The notes beneath the pieces were generated by a model. It ran no database searches, was not told the origin of the DNA, and saw only the letters and a program-made list of their open reading frames with translations. The position numbers were made by a program, and so were the translations under genes. Positions 1 through 13,211 of a DNA stretch of 64,000 bases are shown here, piece after piece. The DNA is from Varroa destructor (lineage: Eukaryota; Arthropoda; Arachnida; Mesostigmata; Varroidae), in assembly GCF_002443255.2 (NCBI RefSeq), contig NW_019211454.1, positions 2,080,726-2,144,725 of the forward strand, in the 5' to 3' direction. Every line of letters starts with the position of its first letter. Position 1 is the stretch's first letter.

Positions 1-3000
1 GTAAGGGTATACTAGAAACGACTTCAATAATCACGGCATTAAATTGTCATCAAGTGCCGTCTGGTATTTTGATTCGCAAAAATACGTAACACGACAGAAG
101 ACTATTTCGTAAGAAAAATCATCCTAAAAACAGTCATGGCGTTTGAATTGCTTCGTTCGACCGTCGTGAACTAGCAGTCTTAATCTCAAGAATCAACTTC
201 CGCAGATTATAATCGGCCGGGCTCAATGGAACCACACAGGTTGGTTTACTTTCTCTCTCTCTCTCCTCTCTCTCTGTCTCCCCTCCCCCCTCTCTCCGCC
301 CTCACTCTCTTTCCCCCTCTCTCTCTCTCCGCTCTCTCTCTCTCTCTCTCTCCCCCTCTGTCATTACAATAGCTTTTGAGTTCTGTCGAAACAACGAAGG
401 TAACAGGGATAGTACTGAAGTCGGTAAACGAACACGACGCACATCATCTAAACTGAAAAAAGGCTCTGAGGGTGCAAAACGGTTCGTTTTATATACGGGT
501 ATTGTGGTGATAATTTTAAGGTGCGAGGGTATTCTCTACAATGGGTTATCGATGGAGTCATATTGAAGAACGGCTACATCCCAAACTGCCGATGATCAAT
601 GTCGCTATTTTGTTTTTATAGAGTAATGCTTATAAATTAGAAGGCATATTTATGTAGGGCTTTATCCCTTGTTCTACCTTGAAAAATGTTGCGTAGGGTA
701 AAATATCTAATGCATTTGCCAACCAACCGAAGTCGACCCGATAGGGTTTGCCTGTCCACGATGAATCATACAACACCTAAATTATAGCATACTGTGTAAC
801 AATATAGATTTTAGTGAGAACCAAGTGTATATTGCAGCAGCGTCCGATTAGAGGGGTCTTCCGCGAAAAAATACCCGGAAACCATGCATCACGCAATGAT
901 AATGATTTGTAAGTTTTATGTCAAACGATTTAATATGGTATCGCTTTGCATCCTCGATCCTGGTGCCTTTAGAGAAACGACTGCGTTTTTTTGAGCGAAC
1001 ATCAGGCCCATCAGAACGGCTTCGATGTGTCACATTGAGACAAAGGCGTCTTGCCTCGGGCGCTGGTTTTCGTTGCAGTGTGGTTATAAGACGCTTATAA
1101 TAGAGCGTCTGTAGTATCTTGTCCTCTACTAGGACAATTCGACCTCAATATGGCCTAATGCCTGCCGCACCGGTTCGGGAACTTTTAGGAGTAAAAGAAG
1201 GACGGAGCAACTCCTCTTGGGGTTCCCGCGTGTTGTTTATGTTGGGTATACGATAGACGCGTACTAAAAACCTGACGTCCATATGGTTACCAAGATATCG
1301 TCCCTGATAAATAAGTTGCCGCACAATGCTTTACCACTAGTCAGCCACTATTCAGAATAAACATATGTTCTATTATAAGTTATCGTTTGTCTGTTTATTT
1401 TATCGTTCAGTATATTTACAGCATTGTTGGTATCTAGAATTTATTGACCCCTCATCACCAGCTATAGAACGACATGACTTTTACACCTGTGTAGATATCG
1501 ACAGACAACCAAATGTTCTTTAGAATGATGGAATTCTCTACCAGAAGCAGACTAGGTTTTGGGTTAACAGTTCATTTCACAAAACAATAATTTGACTGAT
1601 TATAAATAAACGTACTATAATAACAATTGTGTGCCTTTTATTTATGTTTATATTGTTATTAAAATTTTTCAAAATTTAAGTCAAAATAGATTTGTCGTTC
1701 TTGCTTCTGTGTCCAACGTATCAACACGCCACTTTTTAACAGTAGTCGCAAATCATATGTAATAGTTATGTTTATTTTCATATATATACACGTTTGTACA
1801 CTTAAGTAGTATTTTTTTTTTCGCACCTTTGGCGTTTCCATGGGCTCTTTCCATGTTTTCGAGAAACGGCCAAGGTTTTGTGACGGATTTATTTTCATAC
1901 ATCGTAATAGCAGTAATAATAACATTACTGAGTATACAACACCGCATTAGTAGGAGTCTCGCATGCTCAAGTCACAAACGTAGACATCGTGTGAGGAAAA
2001 AAATCAGAAAATCAGAACGATATCGTACGGCCTAGATTAGCCTGAAACAAGCCAGGCAAAAATCAATAACGTATATGTAGATCACTCTGCTTGCGAAGTT
2101 TTCAATTGAGATATAAAGTTAGGTTAGAAATTGAAAGAGGCATGACGAAAAGGTGGCACCGGAGATGCAGTAGGCAATCGTATGAGCTAGTAGACATCGA
2201 GAGTCTAAAGAATATTACTAATATGAGATTAAAAATGATCATTATATCAGTAATGAATATAGAGTATATATGGAGGATAGTTGGATAAATCGTGAAGATT
2301 TCGAAAAAGTTGCTGAGTAATCTTCATTATTTGTTATTATTACAGTTATATTAAGATTTGTGTCAATCGTGTATTGCATACAATGATGATATGCGAAAAC
2401 ATCTACCATAGCTATATATGGGGTGTCATCTAATTAACAAAGAATACGAGCGCCGCCGACCAAAAATCGCAGCGCGTCCGATTTTTTGGCCTTTAAAAAC
2501 GTTCAACAACTAATAACTAATCGATCGTTTATCGTCTAAGCGACAACGAAAGGACTGCATCTATACGATGAAATCACAAACGAACGACGCATACGCGGAA
2601 ATGCTTCTAATTCTAGTCCTACTGATTGTGGTCAGGTAGGCGAGGCAGCTACAATCAATTACGCTGAAATCAGCTAAACACTTCAAGTAACTGGGTGCAC
2701 GCTATGAGTCAATCGTCGGCAAAATGAGAAAACTAATTTCAAAAACAACTCGTTAGCACTGCTATTGGTCAATGTTTTCCTTCCTTGCTCCTATATCTAG
2801 GCTATATATTAGAATATAGAAAAGGTTCAGTTAGTTGATCCTAGGCGAAGTTGTACAGGAAAGCAAAATAGCGACTGGGTAAAAAATTTCTCGTCGATTT
2901 GATGTAGCTTTTTTTTTCCAATTGCTCTACGTTGGAAGTAGGCGCATTCGGCAAAATGGTGAGATACTGCTATTTGTTGTCTTCACTCAACGCTATTCAA

Positions 3001-4433
3001 TTTAAAGGGGCCGTCAAAGTTACCTTCCGCTTCTTCTTCGAGCCTGTTCATTTGCTGCTCTTCTAATTTACGTGTGAGACAATACTGATAGTAAAATATA
3101 ATTACAGTTATAATATTAAAATACATATAACAGTCTACACATTGTTTTTTTTTTAAACATATCGGTTAGTTATTAGCAGTAATATGTCGTCGTTACTTAT
3201 ATCAGCAGTACATACGTTCATTGTTATTTTCAGCAAATATATGACTAGTAGGAGTAGTAGCAGCGGTAGCAATCGAAAATATTGTCTCTTTTCCCTCGTG
3301 TTTCGTCAGCGCACGTGTTTCTGTTACCAGCCACTTTGGTTCTTTTCCTTTCCGTTATTCTTCGTTCTGCCCATTTACACTCGATGGCTTAATGTATGCA
3401 CGTGCCTCGGTTAACAAGCGATTCCATGAACGCGATCTCTATCGGCACTGACCAACTATTTGAGCTGGATCATGTTGTTTGTTATTTGGTCGAAGCTAAG
3501 AACTAAACACATTGTGTAGATTGTCAACAGCCATCGCTAGACTTCGCTTTGCGTCCCAGTTACTATAAATGTTTTTTTCCAAATTTATTGATTTCGTCTA
3601 CGACAAGAAGACGCAGGTGAGGAACGATTCGGCTACGGAAAAACACATATATAGCTACCGAACAAAGGTGCTAACAAGTTTGTGACGGTAATCGATAGTG
3701 GCTTTTGCTCTAGTTATTTCGAGGAGTTCGATGATTTCGCGAGGTCACCTCACGGCGGCGTTTCTCTTAAGGAGCGAACATAAGCGAGGTGTAGCAACAT
3801 CCTTCGGTAAAAAATATATATATACATGTGCATTCATTTATATCTGCATATCTATACTATGCTGTCGCAGTGTATAGGTACTAATACGGAGGCGGGAGAG
3901 GCGCTAGTCAATACATGTGTATATAACAAAAAAATTCGTAATATCATCAGCTTTTCCGGTTGAAGTCGACAATGCAACTGATACACTAGAACGATATAAA
4001 GATACTCCCACCTACAGCGCAATTGGCACACGTACGTTCTATGCCATACGGCAGCCGCAGTACTACTTTCGGATAGTCGTTATCCTCGAACATACTTTTC
4101 GCTCATCGCGGCCAGTATTGACGCTTCGCATCGACACACACATGCACGCCACCAGTATACGAAATATTATAGCAGAGTTTGTATGAAATGCCCTTCTAGA
4201 AATCTAGTAGCAGCTAGAAACTTACTGCTCTTTCATGTCGTAACGGAACCCCATCAATCAAGACCCCCATTAAGAGGATTTTCTATTGTTTGTTACCTGC
4301 CATCGCTTATGGTTGATCTTTGATTGTTCCATCTGCACCGATTTACCTGCTTACTCTTTTATGACAATGGAACTAAACTAATCAAATAAGATTAAACCCC
4401 AAGCGTTCAAAAGAATAATTTTCCACCTTCCAG
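1..4433. other. non-coding flank, left end
   Basis: No convincing exon was found. The stretch holds a pyrimidine-rich CT tract (listed separately), AT-rich DNA and short chance open frames. The N-terminal half expected for the TFB2M-like gene (the methyltransferase core) was not recognised here. A possible short exon ending in a good splice donor (CAG/GTGAGG at 3614-3619), with an in-frame ATG at 3569, is visible. Its phase (0) does not fit directly onto the acceptor at 4434, so a further exon would be needed. Confidence 0.4.
248..361. repeat. polypyrimidine CT-rich tract
   Basis: About 110 bases almost entirely of C and T on the + strand, mostly (CT)n with C-rich interruptions. It is a typical imperfect microsatellite. 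Nothing beside it marks it as a splice-site tract of a recognisable exon. Confidence 0.9.
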
Positions 4434-5190
4434 CAAACCTGTGAAGTACACGAAACAGGCAACGTATGACAAAAATGTCTTAGGGAAATTCAACTGCAAT
4501 AACGCGCTCAAAAGAGAGTCACTTACCGGCATAATGGCATTTCAACCAAAAGCACCAATGCTGTGCTTTCCTACCTTTAGTTCTGCCGTCCACGACAGGC
4601 GACCGTATTTCCAAGCAAAAATCGTTTATACAAGGTTCTTTTTCGATCAGGCTGATTCCCTAATACAAATGGATAGATTCCAAATAGATAGTAAGTATCT
4701 TTGGTCTGTCATTTCTGCCGACAGTACAAGAGAGTGCGACAGTTACGACAAGGTTAAGGAAGCACTCATTGCAGCCGCACGCATGCTCATGGTAAATGGA
4801 ACCGAAACAATCCTCCCTTTTATTTACGTACCTCCATACACTTTGTCTGAATTCTACTGCAAGGCCAGCACCAGTGTCAAGGGTAATAGAAGCTACGTTA
4901 TACATCTTTTACAAAAGATATGGAGCGTTCCATTCAAGATTGGGCACGATGCAATGTTGCCTGTGAAAGAGCTGCCATTAGCGTCGGCTTTGACTACTGC
5001 TACAGCTAAAATCATCCCTTGGAATATACAGGATTTTTCAAAATTTGACCACAGTTACCTTGAAAGGATTAGCAAACCCTTCGTTGAAATTCTATTTCGA
5101 CGGGGTCAGAGAAAAACTATCATAGACGTACTGGGCCCACGTTATTACATCGCCAGAAGACATTTTCCGCGCTTATATATCGCACTATAA
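4434..5190 (+). CDS. TFB2M: terminal exon, TFB2M-like mitochondrial transcription factor B / dimethyladenosine transferase 2
   Basis: This is the longest open frame in the window: 251 codons after a pyrimidine-rich acceptor (ccaccttccag, AG at 4432-4433), ending in TAA. The frame enters with one base of a split codon, so upstream exons are expected. Residues below count from the GTG codon at 4441, which is not a true start. Blocks resembling the C-terminal half of the family are ILPFIYVPP (124-132), RSYVIHLLQ (150-158) and an end resembling the helical domain, with RKTIIDVLGPR (224-234). Known of the family: TFB2M works with mitochondrial RNA polymerase at promoter opening in the matrix and derives from an rRNA adenine methyltransferase. 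The SAM-binding core would be in missing upstream exons. The protein ends soon after the LGPR motif, so its C-terminus looks short. The assignment rests on remembered family patterns. The exon being real is more certain than its name. Confidence 0.55.
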
Positions 5191-5316
5191 TGTTTTCCCT
5201 CATCAAACTACTTAAAGCCAGATCAGTTTCTCTCCATCAAGGTGTACGTGTATGACCTTTTACGAAGTTTTCCGGGGGTTCGTAAAAGATGACTAAACAT
5301 TACTTTTAAGCACTGA

Positions 5317-5322
5317 AATAAA
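5317..5322 (+). terminator. polyadenylation signal AATAAA
   Basis: A canonical AATAAA lies 127 bases after the TAA of the TFB2M-like terminal exon, a normal distance for a short 3' UTR. The downstream sequence (5323-5345) is mixed and then GT-containing. The placement supports 4434-5190 being a terminal exon. Confidence 0.55.
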
Positions 5323-5340
5323 AACTCGCGTAATGAACGT

Positions 5341-7823
5341 ATTTGCCTCGCACTTATCGCATTCACCTATAAATTGTTTGATGCCCTATAACAAAGACAG
5401 CAGGATTGGAACAAGATTCTTGGATCGCTTATTTTAAATGCGGTCAAATTATTCAGTATAGTTCACCACCAGTTTGTCTGATGATTCAACAGAAGCTCGA
5501 GAAGTAGCAGCTCTATGAACTTCAACACGGAATCCCCACAAGTTCCTAGAGGACTCATCAAAGCGTGCCTAATGAAGAGCCACACGCTGCCACTTCTACG
5601 AAACGGACGAAATTTACGGCATACTGGCTTATCTTTGTTGATTCTATTAGTTCAGCATTAGCTACATTATGTGCATTCGATCTCATAGTATCTATAAGTG
5701 CGATATTTAACGCTGTTGCTGCGGTTCTCCACAGCCGCGCTACTCCTGTCAGGACTAACAACTCCCACATGACCTTTCCTTCACACATCGACTAGTGTTT
5801 ACGTCTACTTCTGGCTAACCCAACACGATTATAATAACAATCTGTCTGATCCCTCTACCCAGCGCTGGCCCTGGTTGTCTGCTATTTGTGTTCGCGTTTC
5901 TGTCTACTATGGTATTGCATGACTTTGCTACCTCGTCAATTTTGCTTGCCAACATTTTAATAAAAAGGTCACATCCCGTCAAAGGACGTACCTTGATTGT
6001 AGAAGTGTTCTTTGTGCAGCAGCTTAGGTTCGTGCATAGTAGCTCACTCTTGCCTCGACCTGCTTAGCCTTCCAAGCAATTATAGCTTTGTTCATTCGTT
6101 TTTGAGACAATGCAACATTGTTCATTGATGTCTCTTTTGCCCCCAATAGCGGCTTCTATCTGTTATTCTTCTCATGCAGGTTCTGTAGGTTTTGTTCGAA
6201 CTTGTTCACGTCGACTCTAGTTTCTGATCTTTAGTCCAGATTCTTCTTATGTCCCGCTCCAACGGTCAATTAATTTTGTCTGAGATCTGTCTGATCTATG
6301 GTATCTACGAGAGATAGGTGCGTCTAGTACCTACTATACACCAATACCTACTAGATCGCTGTCTATTGCCGTCCAGCCAAGTCTTTTCAGCGACTCACAT
6401 ACAAGCCTTCGTAGTTTAAGGGTGGCGAGAGCATTTGGCACAACGAGTTGTTCCTAATGGTTCATTGTTCGACGCAGTAGTGCCTGTGTTTTCGTAAGGT
6501 ATCGTCTACCCAAGTGACTTCAGATCTCTGTTTCTCTGTCTTTTTGCGTCGCTTCTCACGTAGATTTTTATTCGGCCGCAAAGTTAACATAGACCTTCAC
6601 GACATCGCTTCCCCTCTGTCCGGTCCCCATTGGCGTCGTCGTCGTCGTCGTCGTCGTCCTGTTCGTAGTTATGCCACTTGGTTTTGTTCCGTTACTTGTT
6701 TCCGTGTCATGTCCGCAAGGGATAGATTCTTCACCGCTTTGGGTGTCCAACGTAGTCATGCTCGTAGAGTCATTTACACCGCGCAAAACCGCCGTTTTCT
6801 CAACCTCGAGGCAATTTGTAATTCTGCAATGAAATCAGATCAATGTGCAAAAAGATTATGTGAGCATATGGAGCTTTAGCAAAATAAGGAGTGCCGACGA
6901 TCTGAAGGAAGCAAGTTTTTCGAAAGTTCTATATTATATCAATGTGTATTATCATGGTAAAATATCTACCGTTCGGTATAGAATACAGATTTATTTATAT
7001 GCGTACTCTGTAGTAAGAAGCATGCGCTGGCAAGTTTGCACGGGAGCTTATATTCGGGGAGTTTATATATTGCACGGGAGTTTATATATACATATATACA
7101 TATACGGGGGAGTGACATAAATATAACAAATTTATCAAAGTGATTCTAACAACGATTGCCTATCTAAAAATGAACGTTTATTTAGCTTTTCGATTCTAAT
7201 CTATCAATCCTGTATCGCCTAAAAAGAAATCACCTTATTTTTTGCCAGAGATAGGACCATAATTATAAATAATTTCTAAGTGAAAAGTCACTAAGGGGGA
7301 TATACTTAGGGAACATGCATGCATCGCTGAAACTGCCAAAGCTCAGCAGAGTGGTCCGACGATGTCATTGTCATGAATCGAAGGATTATGACCTCAACAG
7401 AAGTTCGCAAAAATTAACTTATGCGAAACAACTCGACCTTGATCTTCTTCCCGCTCCACTGAAGAAACACACGCGCCACAAGTTAGAAATTCAAATTGAA
7501 TCGTTCGCAAGATCTAGACAATTTAACTGTGCAAATACTACCGTAAAGTTAGTATGAATAAGTATTTAAAATGAAATTGATGAACACATATCGGTAATGT
7601 ATCGAGGTTTTAGCTTGACTAGTCATATTCACGCACAGCATCGAATACTTGGATCCTGTTTCCGTTGTCGCCGAACTGAGTTGTACGTACTCCCTATCGT
7701 ACCTCAGCCAATGCGGAGCGACAATGAACGGGTTGTTGTTCAAAATTTACTGAAAGAAGCCTGTGTTTTTTGCTTTCAATCACAAATGAGCGACTTTTTC
7801 TGATTATTAATCAAAAAGTTTCC
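5341..7823. other. intergenic stretch between convergent genes
   Basis: This lies between the + strand TFB2M-like gene and the - strand PPxY-tail gene, whose 3' ends face each other. It contains a CGT microsatellite (6634-6659), a short array of a GGGAGTTTATAT-like unit near 7038-7110, and chance open frames on both strands. The 3' UTR of the - strand gene should lie below 7824. I did not find a canonical AATAAA at a short distance on that strand. Confidence 0.5.
6634..6659. repeat. (CGT)n microsatellite
   Basis: About eight uninterrupted CGT/GTC units. The tract reads as poly-Arg or poly-Thr in the overlapping chance open frames, which explains why frames on both strands stay open here. Confidence 0.9.
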
Positions 7824-8013
7824 TTACGAGTTAGGTACACTTTCCGACGGTGGAGTTGTGGCTAACGAATCACAAGATCGTGCAGTATCTCCAAGACAGG
7901 AACGAAGCACAGAACCGACTGGTCCACTTCCGCTACCTCCGGTATGAGACGAAGCTCGTGAGCGATACGACGGCGGTCTTGAGTCGTCACCAAGAAGGTG
8001 GCACAACTGAGGC
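7824..8013 (-). CDS. last exon of a PPxY-tail protein
   Basis: On the - strand, an acceptor (tcctacatag, AG at 8015-8014) is followed by one base completing a split Arg codon, then 62 codons and TAA at 7826-7824. The one-base entry phase matches the two-base exit of the exon ending at 13557, so the two join cleanly. The sequence is rich in Ser, Gly and Pro with no helix-forming or membrane stretch. It contains RPPSY, a third PPxY motif (residues 114-117 counted from the first Met of the preceding exon), followed by RSRASS, a basic Ser motif that could be phosphorylated. The ORF runs further upstream in the same frame, but that part is intron. Inference: end of a cytoplasmic tail recruiting WW-domain proteins such as Nedd4-type ligases. 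Confidence 0.7.
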
Positions 8014-8130
8014 CTATGTAGGAAAGTCGACAACACGTTAATCATAAAAAAACACGGAGAAACAAAATCAACCAAAAGAGTTGAAAGATACATTACAGTA
8101 AGATTATAATAGGCTGTATTTATTTATCCG

Positions 8131-8200
8131 TGATAGTGAGTACCGGGCTCGTCTTCTAATCTGAGGAACATGTTGTGGTCGGGTTCGAATCCGAGTAGAG
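8131..8200 (+). mobile_element. tRNA-derived SINE head or tRNA relic
   Basis: An exact RNA polymerase III B box (GGTTCGAATCC, 8182-8192) sits 51 bases downstream of a degenerate A-box-like segment starting at 8131. Between them is CTTCTAA followed by TCTGAGG, the arrangement of an anticodon loop reading UCU (Arg). The T stem has a mismatch and the anticodon stem pairs poorly, so this is not a functional tRNA. Known: tRNA-derived SINEs keep A and B boxes while losing cloverleaf pairing. Lying inside an intron is typical. I could not define the 3' end or target-site duplications. Confidence 0.4.
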
Positions 8201-11028
8201 ACACAGTTCGTTCTGTGGCGTGAGCCAGTCGTTTGATGGAATGCCTAATGGCGGTACCGGACTACAAAACTCGAAATATACATTACCTTCACTAATGTAA
8301 TATATCAATGAATGCACGCTGTTTTATAGCCAAGATCAAAGATCAGTCTACAAAAATAGGAAACGAATAGTCCTGATAATCGGATAAAGTTCGTTGGTAA
8401 ACTGTTACCTACAAACTAGCATATATATGTCGCAAAACTTCATTCATCTGTTCTGTTAGATTAGCGTTTAATGACGCGTGAGCACTTGTTACGGTGATAC
8501 CTGTTGCTTCATTCTAACACAGTACTTTCATAATGTAAGTTCAGATAACTTCAAAGTTCCCCTTAGGCACAATGAGCGTTTTCCAACGACTTCCCTAAAG
8601 TGCAGTATTTTGTTTAATAAAGTATCCCCTACGACTGGAGCCATAGCTACAAAAGATTAAAAATAGACAAGCCAATCCGACTCTACAACGCAATGCAGAC
8701 GGCAGCCGAACGGCCGTCGGCCAAGCAGTAATCGGAAAATGTAATAAAACTAATTTCGGTAACGTCGCGAAGTTACCTGAGCTAATTTAGTTTGGCAAAT
8801 ACAGGTAGATTATGAAACAACTATGAAGCTCTAATAATTCTCAATAGTACGGTCCCTAATTTTATCTGTGTGATTTTACTGTGACACAATAGCAAACATA
8901 TGTAAATTCATATGTCCGCTTCTTAGCGCATTAGGGGCTGTATTTGTGTACATGGTTAAAAAAGCAACGGCGCGCAACCTTCATACATCGTCATATCCTC
9001 AGAATAAAACGTAATAAACGTAATAAAATATCCTCAGAAAATTTGAAATATGACTAAATGATTCAGTTCAAGTTCCTTGAAGCTTCGTCAATAAATTCTC
9101 ATCTGCACCGATTTACAAGTGTAAAAACATAATTTTTTTTTTTAATGTGACAACTAGCAAAACAAACGTGTACAATAAAGATACTTGTTATATAAATCCG
9201 GACCGATAAAAATTATAATTATATGCTGACTTTTTTTTATTTATTTCGACACAATTTGCATTTCTATCTTCGATTAACTCAGTACAACAATAAAAAAGAT
9301 GAATTTCGACGCGAAGATTAATCTAATTAATGGGTGGGGTCACCCCTCCATAATAATCGCTGATACTGTCATCATCGCTAGATCTAATAGAAATATAGTT
9401 GATAGTTATACGAAAAGCTCGCTCATTAATCATCATTTGTCACGCCGTCACACCTTTGGGCTGTGACCTGTTTTTGACAGACACGTCGGAAAAAAATACT
9501 AAAATAATTTTCTGTGATTTCTCTCGGTAAGCATCAACGACTGACTAAAGACATTGCTTTCTAATACACCGGCCTTCAAAAACACGTTAATATTCTAATA
9601 CACGTCAAACACAAATGCAACAACGACGCCCCGTATAGATTGTTCTTCTCCTGTTGCAGTAGCCAGAATTTTTGGGCCTTTGGATCCCCTCTCCCCCGCT
9701 CGTCTGTGTCTTCGATTTCTTGAGTGACTAAAGATGACGCTGCTAGTAACTAATCCTAATGCTAATTCATCATGGCAATCGGCTCTATCGTTAATCTCAA
9801 CCCCGATAGTGATGGTCATGAGACAATAGTGAATATTACGTAAGTGGCAACATCGCGTTCTATCGTACAATATGTATACACATAGATGGAGAGATGATCA
9901 CAGCGAAGTTATTTCGTTTAGGCAATGATCTTATAAAGGCTTGACTTCGTGGAGGTCAGACGACCTTCACCTTGACAATTTTCGTGGTTGCCACGACCAG
10001 CCCAGTACAATAGAAGTTATTAGCACGTTGACTACCAAACACAATACATAATCTATGATATAATAATTGACGCCTGCCGTGATTGATGGCTAGAATCAGA
10101 TACCTTAGATAGGACACATCACTCGAACTCGTTCCCGTGTAAGTATAAACCGCCCAGATCATATATGAAAATATTTTAATAAGACAGTGACAACTCTTGC
10201 CAGGGTGCAGAAAGCCAGATGCCATTATGCTGCAGTCAACATGTTCGTCTAACAATCTTAGGACATGGTCTGCGTTTGATTCCAGAGGTAGACACACTTC
10301 GATCCTTCAATAAAAATCAGTTCAAGGTATAACAATAAGTATTATATAAAACAATATTTAATACTCTTGCTAATTTCTTAAGGTAGTTTGTAATAAACCT
10401 CTTATACTAGCAGGTTCTTGGAGCAGCAACGATAAGTCTTCCCACAGAAACGACACCATAGTGTAAGGAATGGAAACTTTCGACAAAGGGCGGCCACAAA
10501 CGTCCGCTTGCATGCCGCGTTGAGGCCTCTAACAATACTCAAAGTAGAAGCAGCGAAAAATTCAGACATCGTAATAAAATGTCATCGTAGCAAGTTATCA
10601 TTACAGAATTGTGCTTCATCTCGTGACTGCGTAAAATTGTAGTAGCCTTTCGAGTTCGCAAACTACCCATTTGTTCAGAAGCACTGACAGATGCATTTTC
10701 TAAGTTAGATCATTTTAATGCACTTTAATTCTGTGGTGGTCAGTTTCTCGCCACGCTTCAAATAATTCGAAGTTAGCCAAATGGTTCTACGAGCAATGCA
10801 AGGCTCAACTTAGCATCAAAGTCAAGATCAACTAACCACAGCCACATATTGATGACAATAGAGGAACTAGACGCGCGACCTTGATGCGGTCACCGACGCA
10901 GTGATTTGCCAGCTGCAGTAGCCACGAGAACAGTTCGAGCAGAAAACCCATCAGATGCAGAAACACCGGCACCAATAATGCTACGAACATCACAGAATAC
11001 CCAACGATTATGCCCGACCCTGTACTAG

Positions 11029-11060
11029 CGGCGGCGGCGGCGACGACGACAACAACGTCA
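11029..11060. repeat. GGC/GAC/AAC trinucleotide repeat
   Basis: Runs of gcg, then gac, then aac units make a compound trinucleotide tract. It creates Ala and Thr runs in the + frame and Val/Ala runs in the - frame, so the open frames covering it should not be read as genes. Confidence 0.85.
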
Positions 11061-13079
11061 ACGTCATTAGTACCATACGCAACATCAGAAGCAAGGCCAT
11101 TGGCAACAACTCGCAATAACTGCATATTTTATTTCTATACAGTTACCACTACAATCACTAGACCTTTGGTGATGCCCGAAAAACCTCCAGGAAAACGAAG
11201 TGCCATTAACAGCATCCGGCAGATCGAGGAAAAGCAATCGGCAGTTAGCCGAAACCGAAAGCACAGACAGAGAAGACCCAAGAAAAGAAAAGTAAGGCCG
11301 GGCTACGCCGAAAGCGCATTTAACAATGCGCGAGTAGAGTCAAGCCAGCCCAGCCTAGTAGAGCGAAAGGCTGTACTGCCAGAGTCCAATCGCGAAATAA
11401 CGCAGAGACCCAAGCATCGAATCTGAACTAGGAGAAGACATCTTGCAGCGACGACGTTCGTATAGGGCAGAAATGCTTGTACCGTTTTTTTTTCCGATTT
11501 CTTAATACTTATCAGTAAAGATTTTAGGAGTGCTTGAATCCGCGCAATTAACCAGTGCAGATTTTCATTCTGCCATTATGCTAATCCTACGAATCTGAAA
11601 GTGATAGCAAGCATGTGTTTGTACATCGTACAACTCAAGAAGCCCACTGTCGACTTACTTAGGACCTAGAAGCGGTACAATTGCGTCATCCTTCTGCTTT
11701 GTTCCGAAAGGATAAGTGCAGGTTTCGAGCACTTATTTAGGCGATATGGATAAGCGTGCCAAAAGTGTAGGAAATTACGACAGACCCAAAATTTCATTTT
11801 TAGCCTATTGCCGAGAATACGGAATATGGAGCCTCGCAAGAGGTAAAGGTCAATACTGTACACTTTACCAATAGATAAGAACCTAACCAATTTTAGAACA
11901 GAATAAAAACAGTGACACGAGTGAACTCAGCTTACAAAAATGGGCGCCAAGCCACAAGCAGGCCATCGAATGGACAAGAACAGGTGTCCACTTGAACAAT
12001 GCCATCGCTTGCCCCTAGCCTCAACATAGCTAAGTGAGGCGACATTCGTGACCCCTACTTCCTCCTATTTGAGCGCGCAGCGAAAAGTCTGCCTAATAAT
12101 ATTAGAAAAAAAATACCTTAATTGTTTCATTCATTCCGATTTGCTCATAGTTATGATTAAACATTTTGATTGTAATTTCCACCTTGCCACCACTTCTGGC
12201 GATATCAGATATTCAACCTATCGTTGTTACCACAAAACAGAAGCTCGGGCTTCCGATATAAACCGTCTTATACTTTGTAAAATACGTGAGATGGAGTAGA
12301 AGTGCTCTTCCGAGCTGGAAGAACCGATACTCTGCGGAGGTGAGTAGTATGACAAGATATTCGAAAGAGAAAACTTCTATTACTATATTACGCTGCCATT
12401 CTAACTACAAAATAACCCCAAACGTTGCACATGCCGACAAATGTGTCTAAACAATATTTTTGCAAAGCATAAAACCACCTGCAAGCAGGTGTAGCAAGCG
12501 TTATTTTTGAAGCATTTTTATGACCAAGGGAGGATTGTACAAGGGGGCAACGAAAAAATTTCAATTAATGAAATTTACTCAGCGACAATTATTATTAATG
12601 CATTAGTTGTCGTATGACTCAGATACTGTATATATACACAGTGTAATTCATCGAGCCTAAACGGCACCTGCTCTAGCAAGGTAACGATGACGTTCACTTG
12701 ATCTTAGCTAGTGTATGCCATGAAAGCGGCAGAATGCAATTTTGAAATCTCTTTTTTCAAGCCATAGGCTATCTTAGTGGCCTAAAAGCATGTGCCACGA
12801 AAAACTAGGTTGGGCATAAATGTACTGTGACGCAGCCGACGCAAGTCTGTCAACATATTTACTATGAGGCCCTGCTTTTATTCCGACGTAAAAAAAAGTC
12901 TAATAGAGACATTGAGCCTTGTAATTGTTATGAACGACTGCGTCGTTACGAAGATAACGAGCTGTAGAAGTTAAGACTGGGACCAAGCAAAAGACATCAT
13001 CAGGAGGTGCTCAGGGGCTCTTATCTAACCCACCTGCCTACATGTCTATACTGCAGCAGCGGTTTAATATAATTTACAG

Positions 13080-13211
13080 TCAGACAATTGTATCCAGTTT
13101 GATGCTGCCACCTGATTTGGCAAACACTGCGGCCGTAGCTGGGGCTTCTTTGTCAAATATTGGCATCTTATCGTTCCCGTAGTCCGTATTCCTCTGTCCG
13201 TGTCCTACCAT
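13080..13211 (-). CDS. small open frame of 43 codons, unassigned
   Basis: ATG at 13211 to TGA at 13080, in the large intron of the - strand gene. The predicted peptide is polar at first, then has an Ala/Lys/Gly-rich end containing ATAAVFAKSGG, with varied codons that look more protein-like than the surrounding DNA. I do not recognise it. It could be a decayed repeat or a chance frame, because frames of this length are common. No splice site or polyadenylation signal supports it. Confidence 0.12.
   Translation of the reverse strand: MVGHGQRNTDYGNDKMPIFDKEAPATAAVFAKSGGSIKLDTIV

Noticed and set aside
2571..2637. Possible first exon: ATG, hydrophobic helix, then donor CAG/GTAGGC
   Set aside because: Only about 22 codons, with no promoter or partner exon of matching phase. 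Such patterns are common by chance.
11010..11426. 138-codon + frame in the large intron
   Set aside because: Driven by a trinucleotide repeat (Ala/Thr run) and Lys/Arg-rich low complexity, with no splice or family support; it overlaps a - frame of the same origin.
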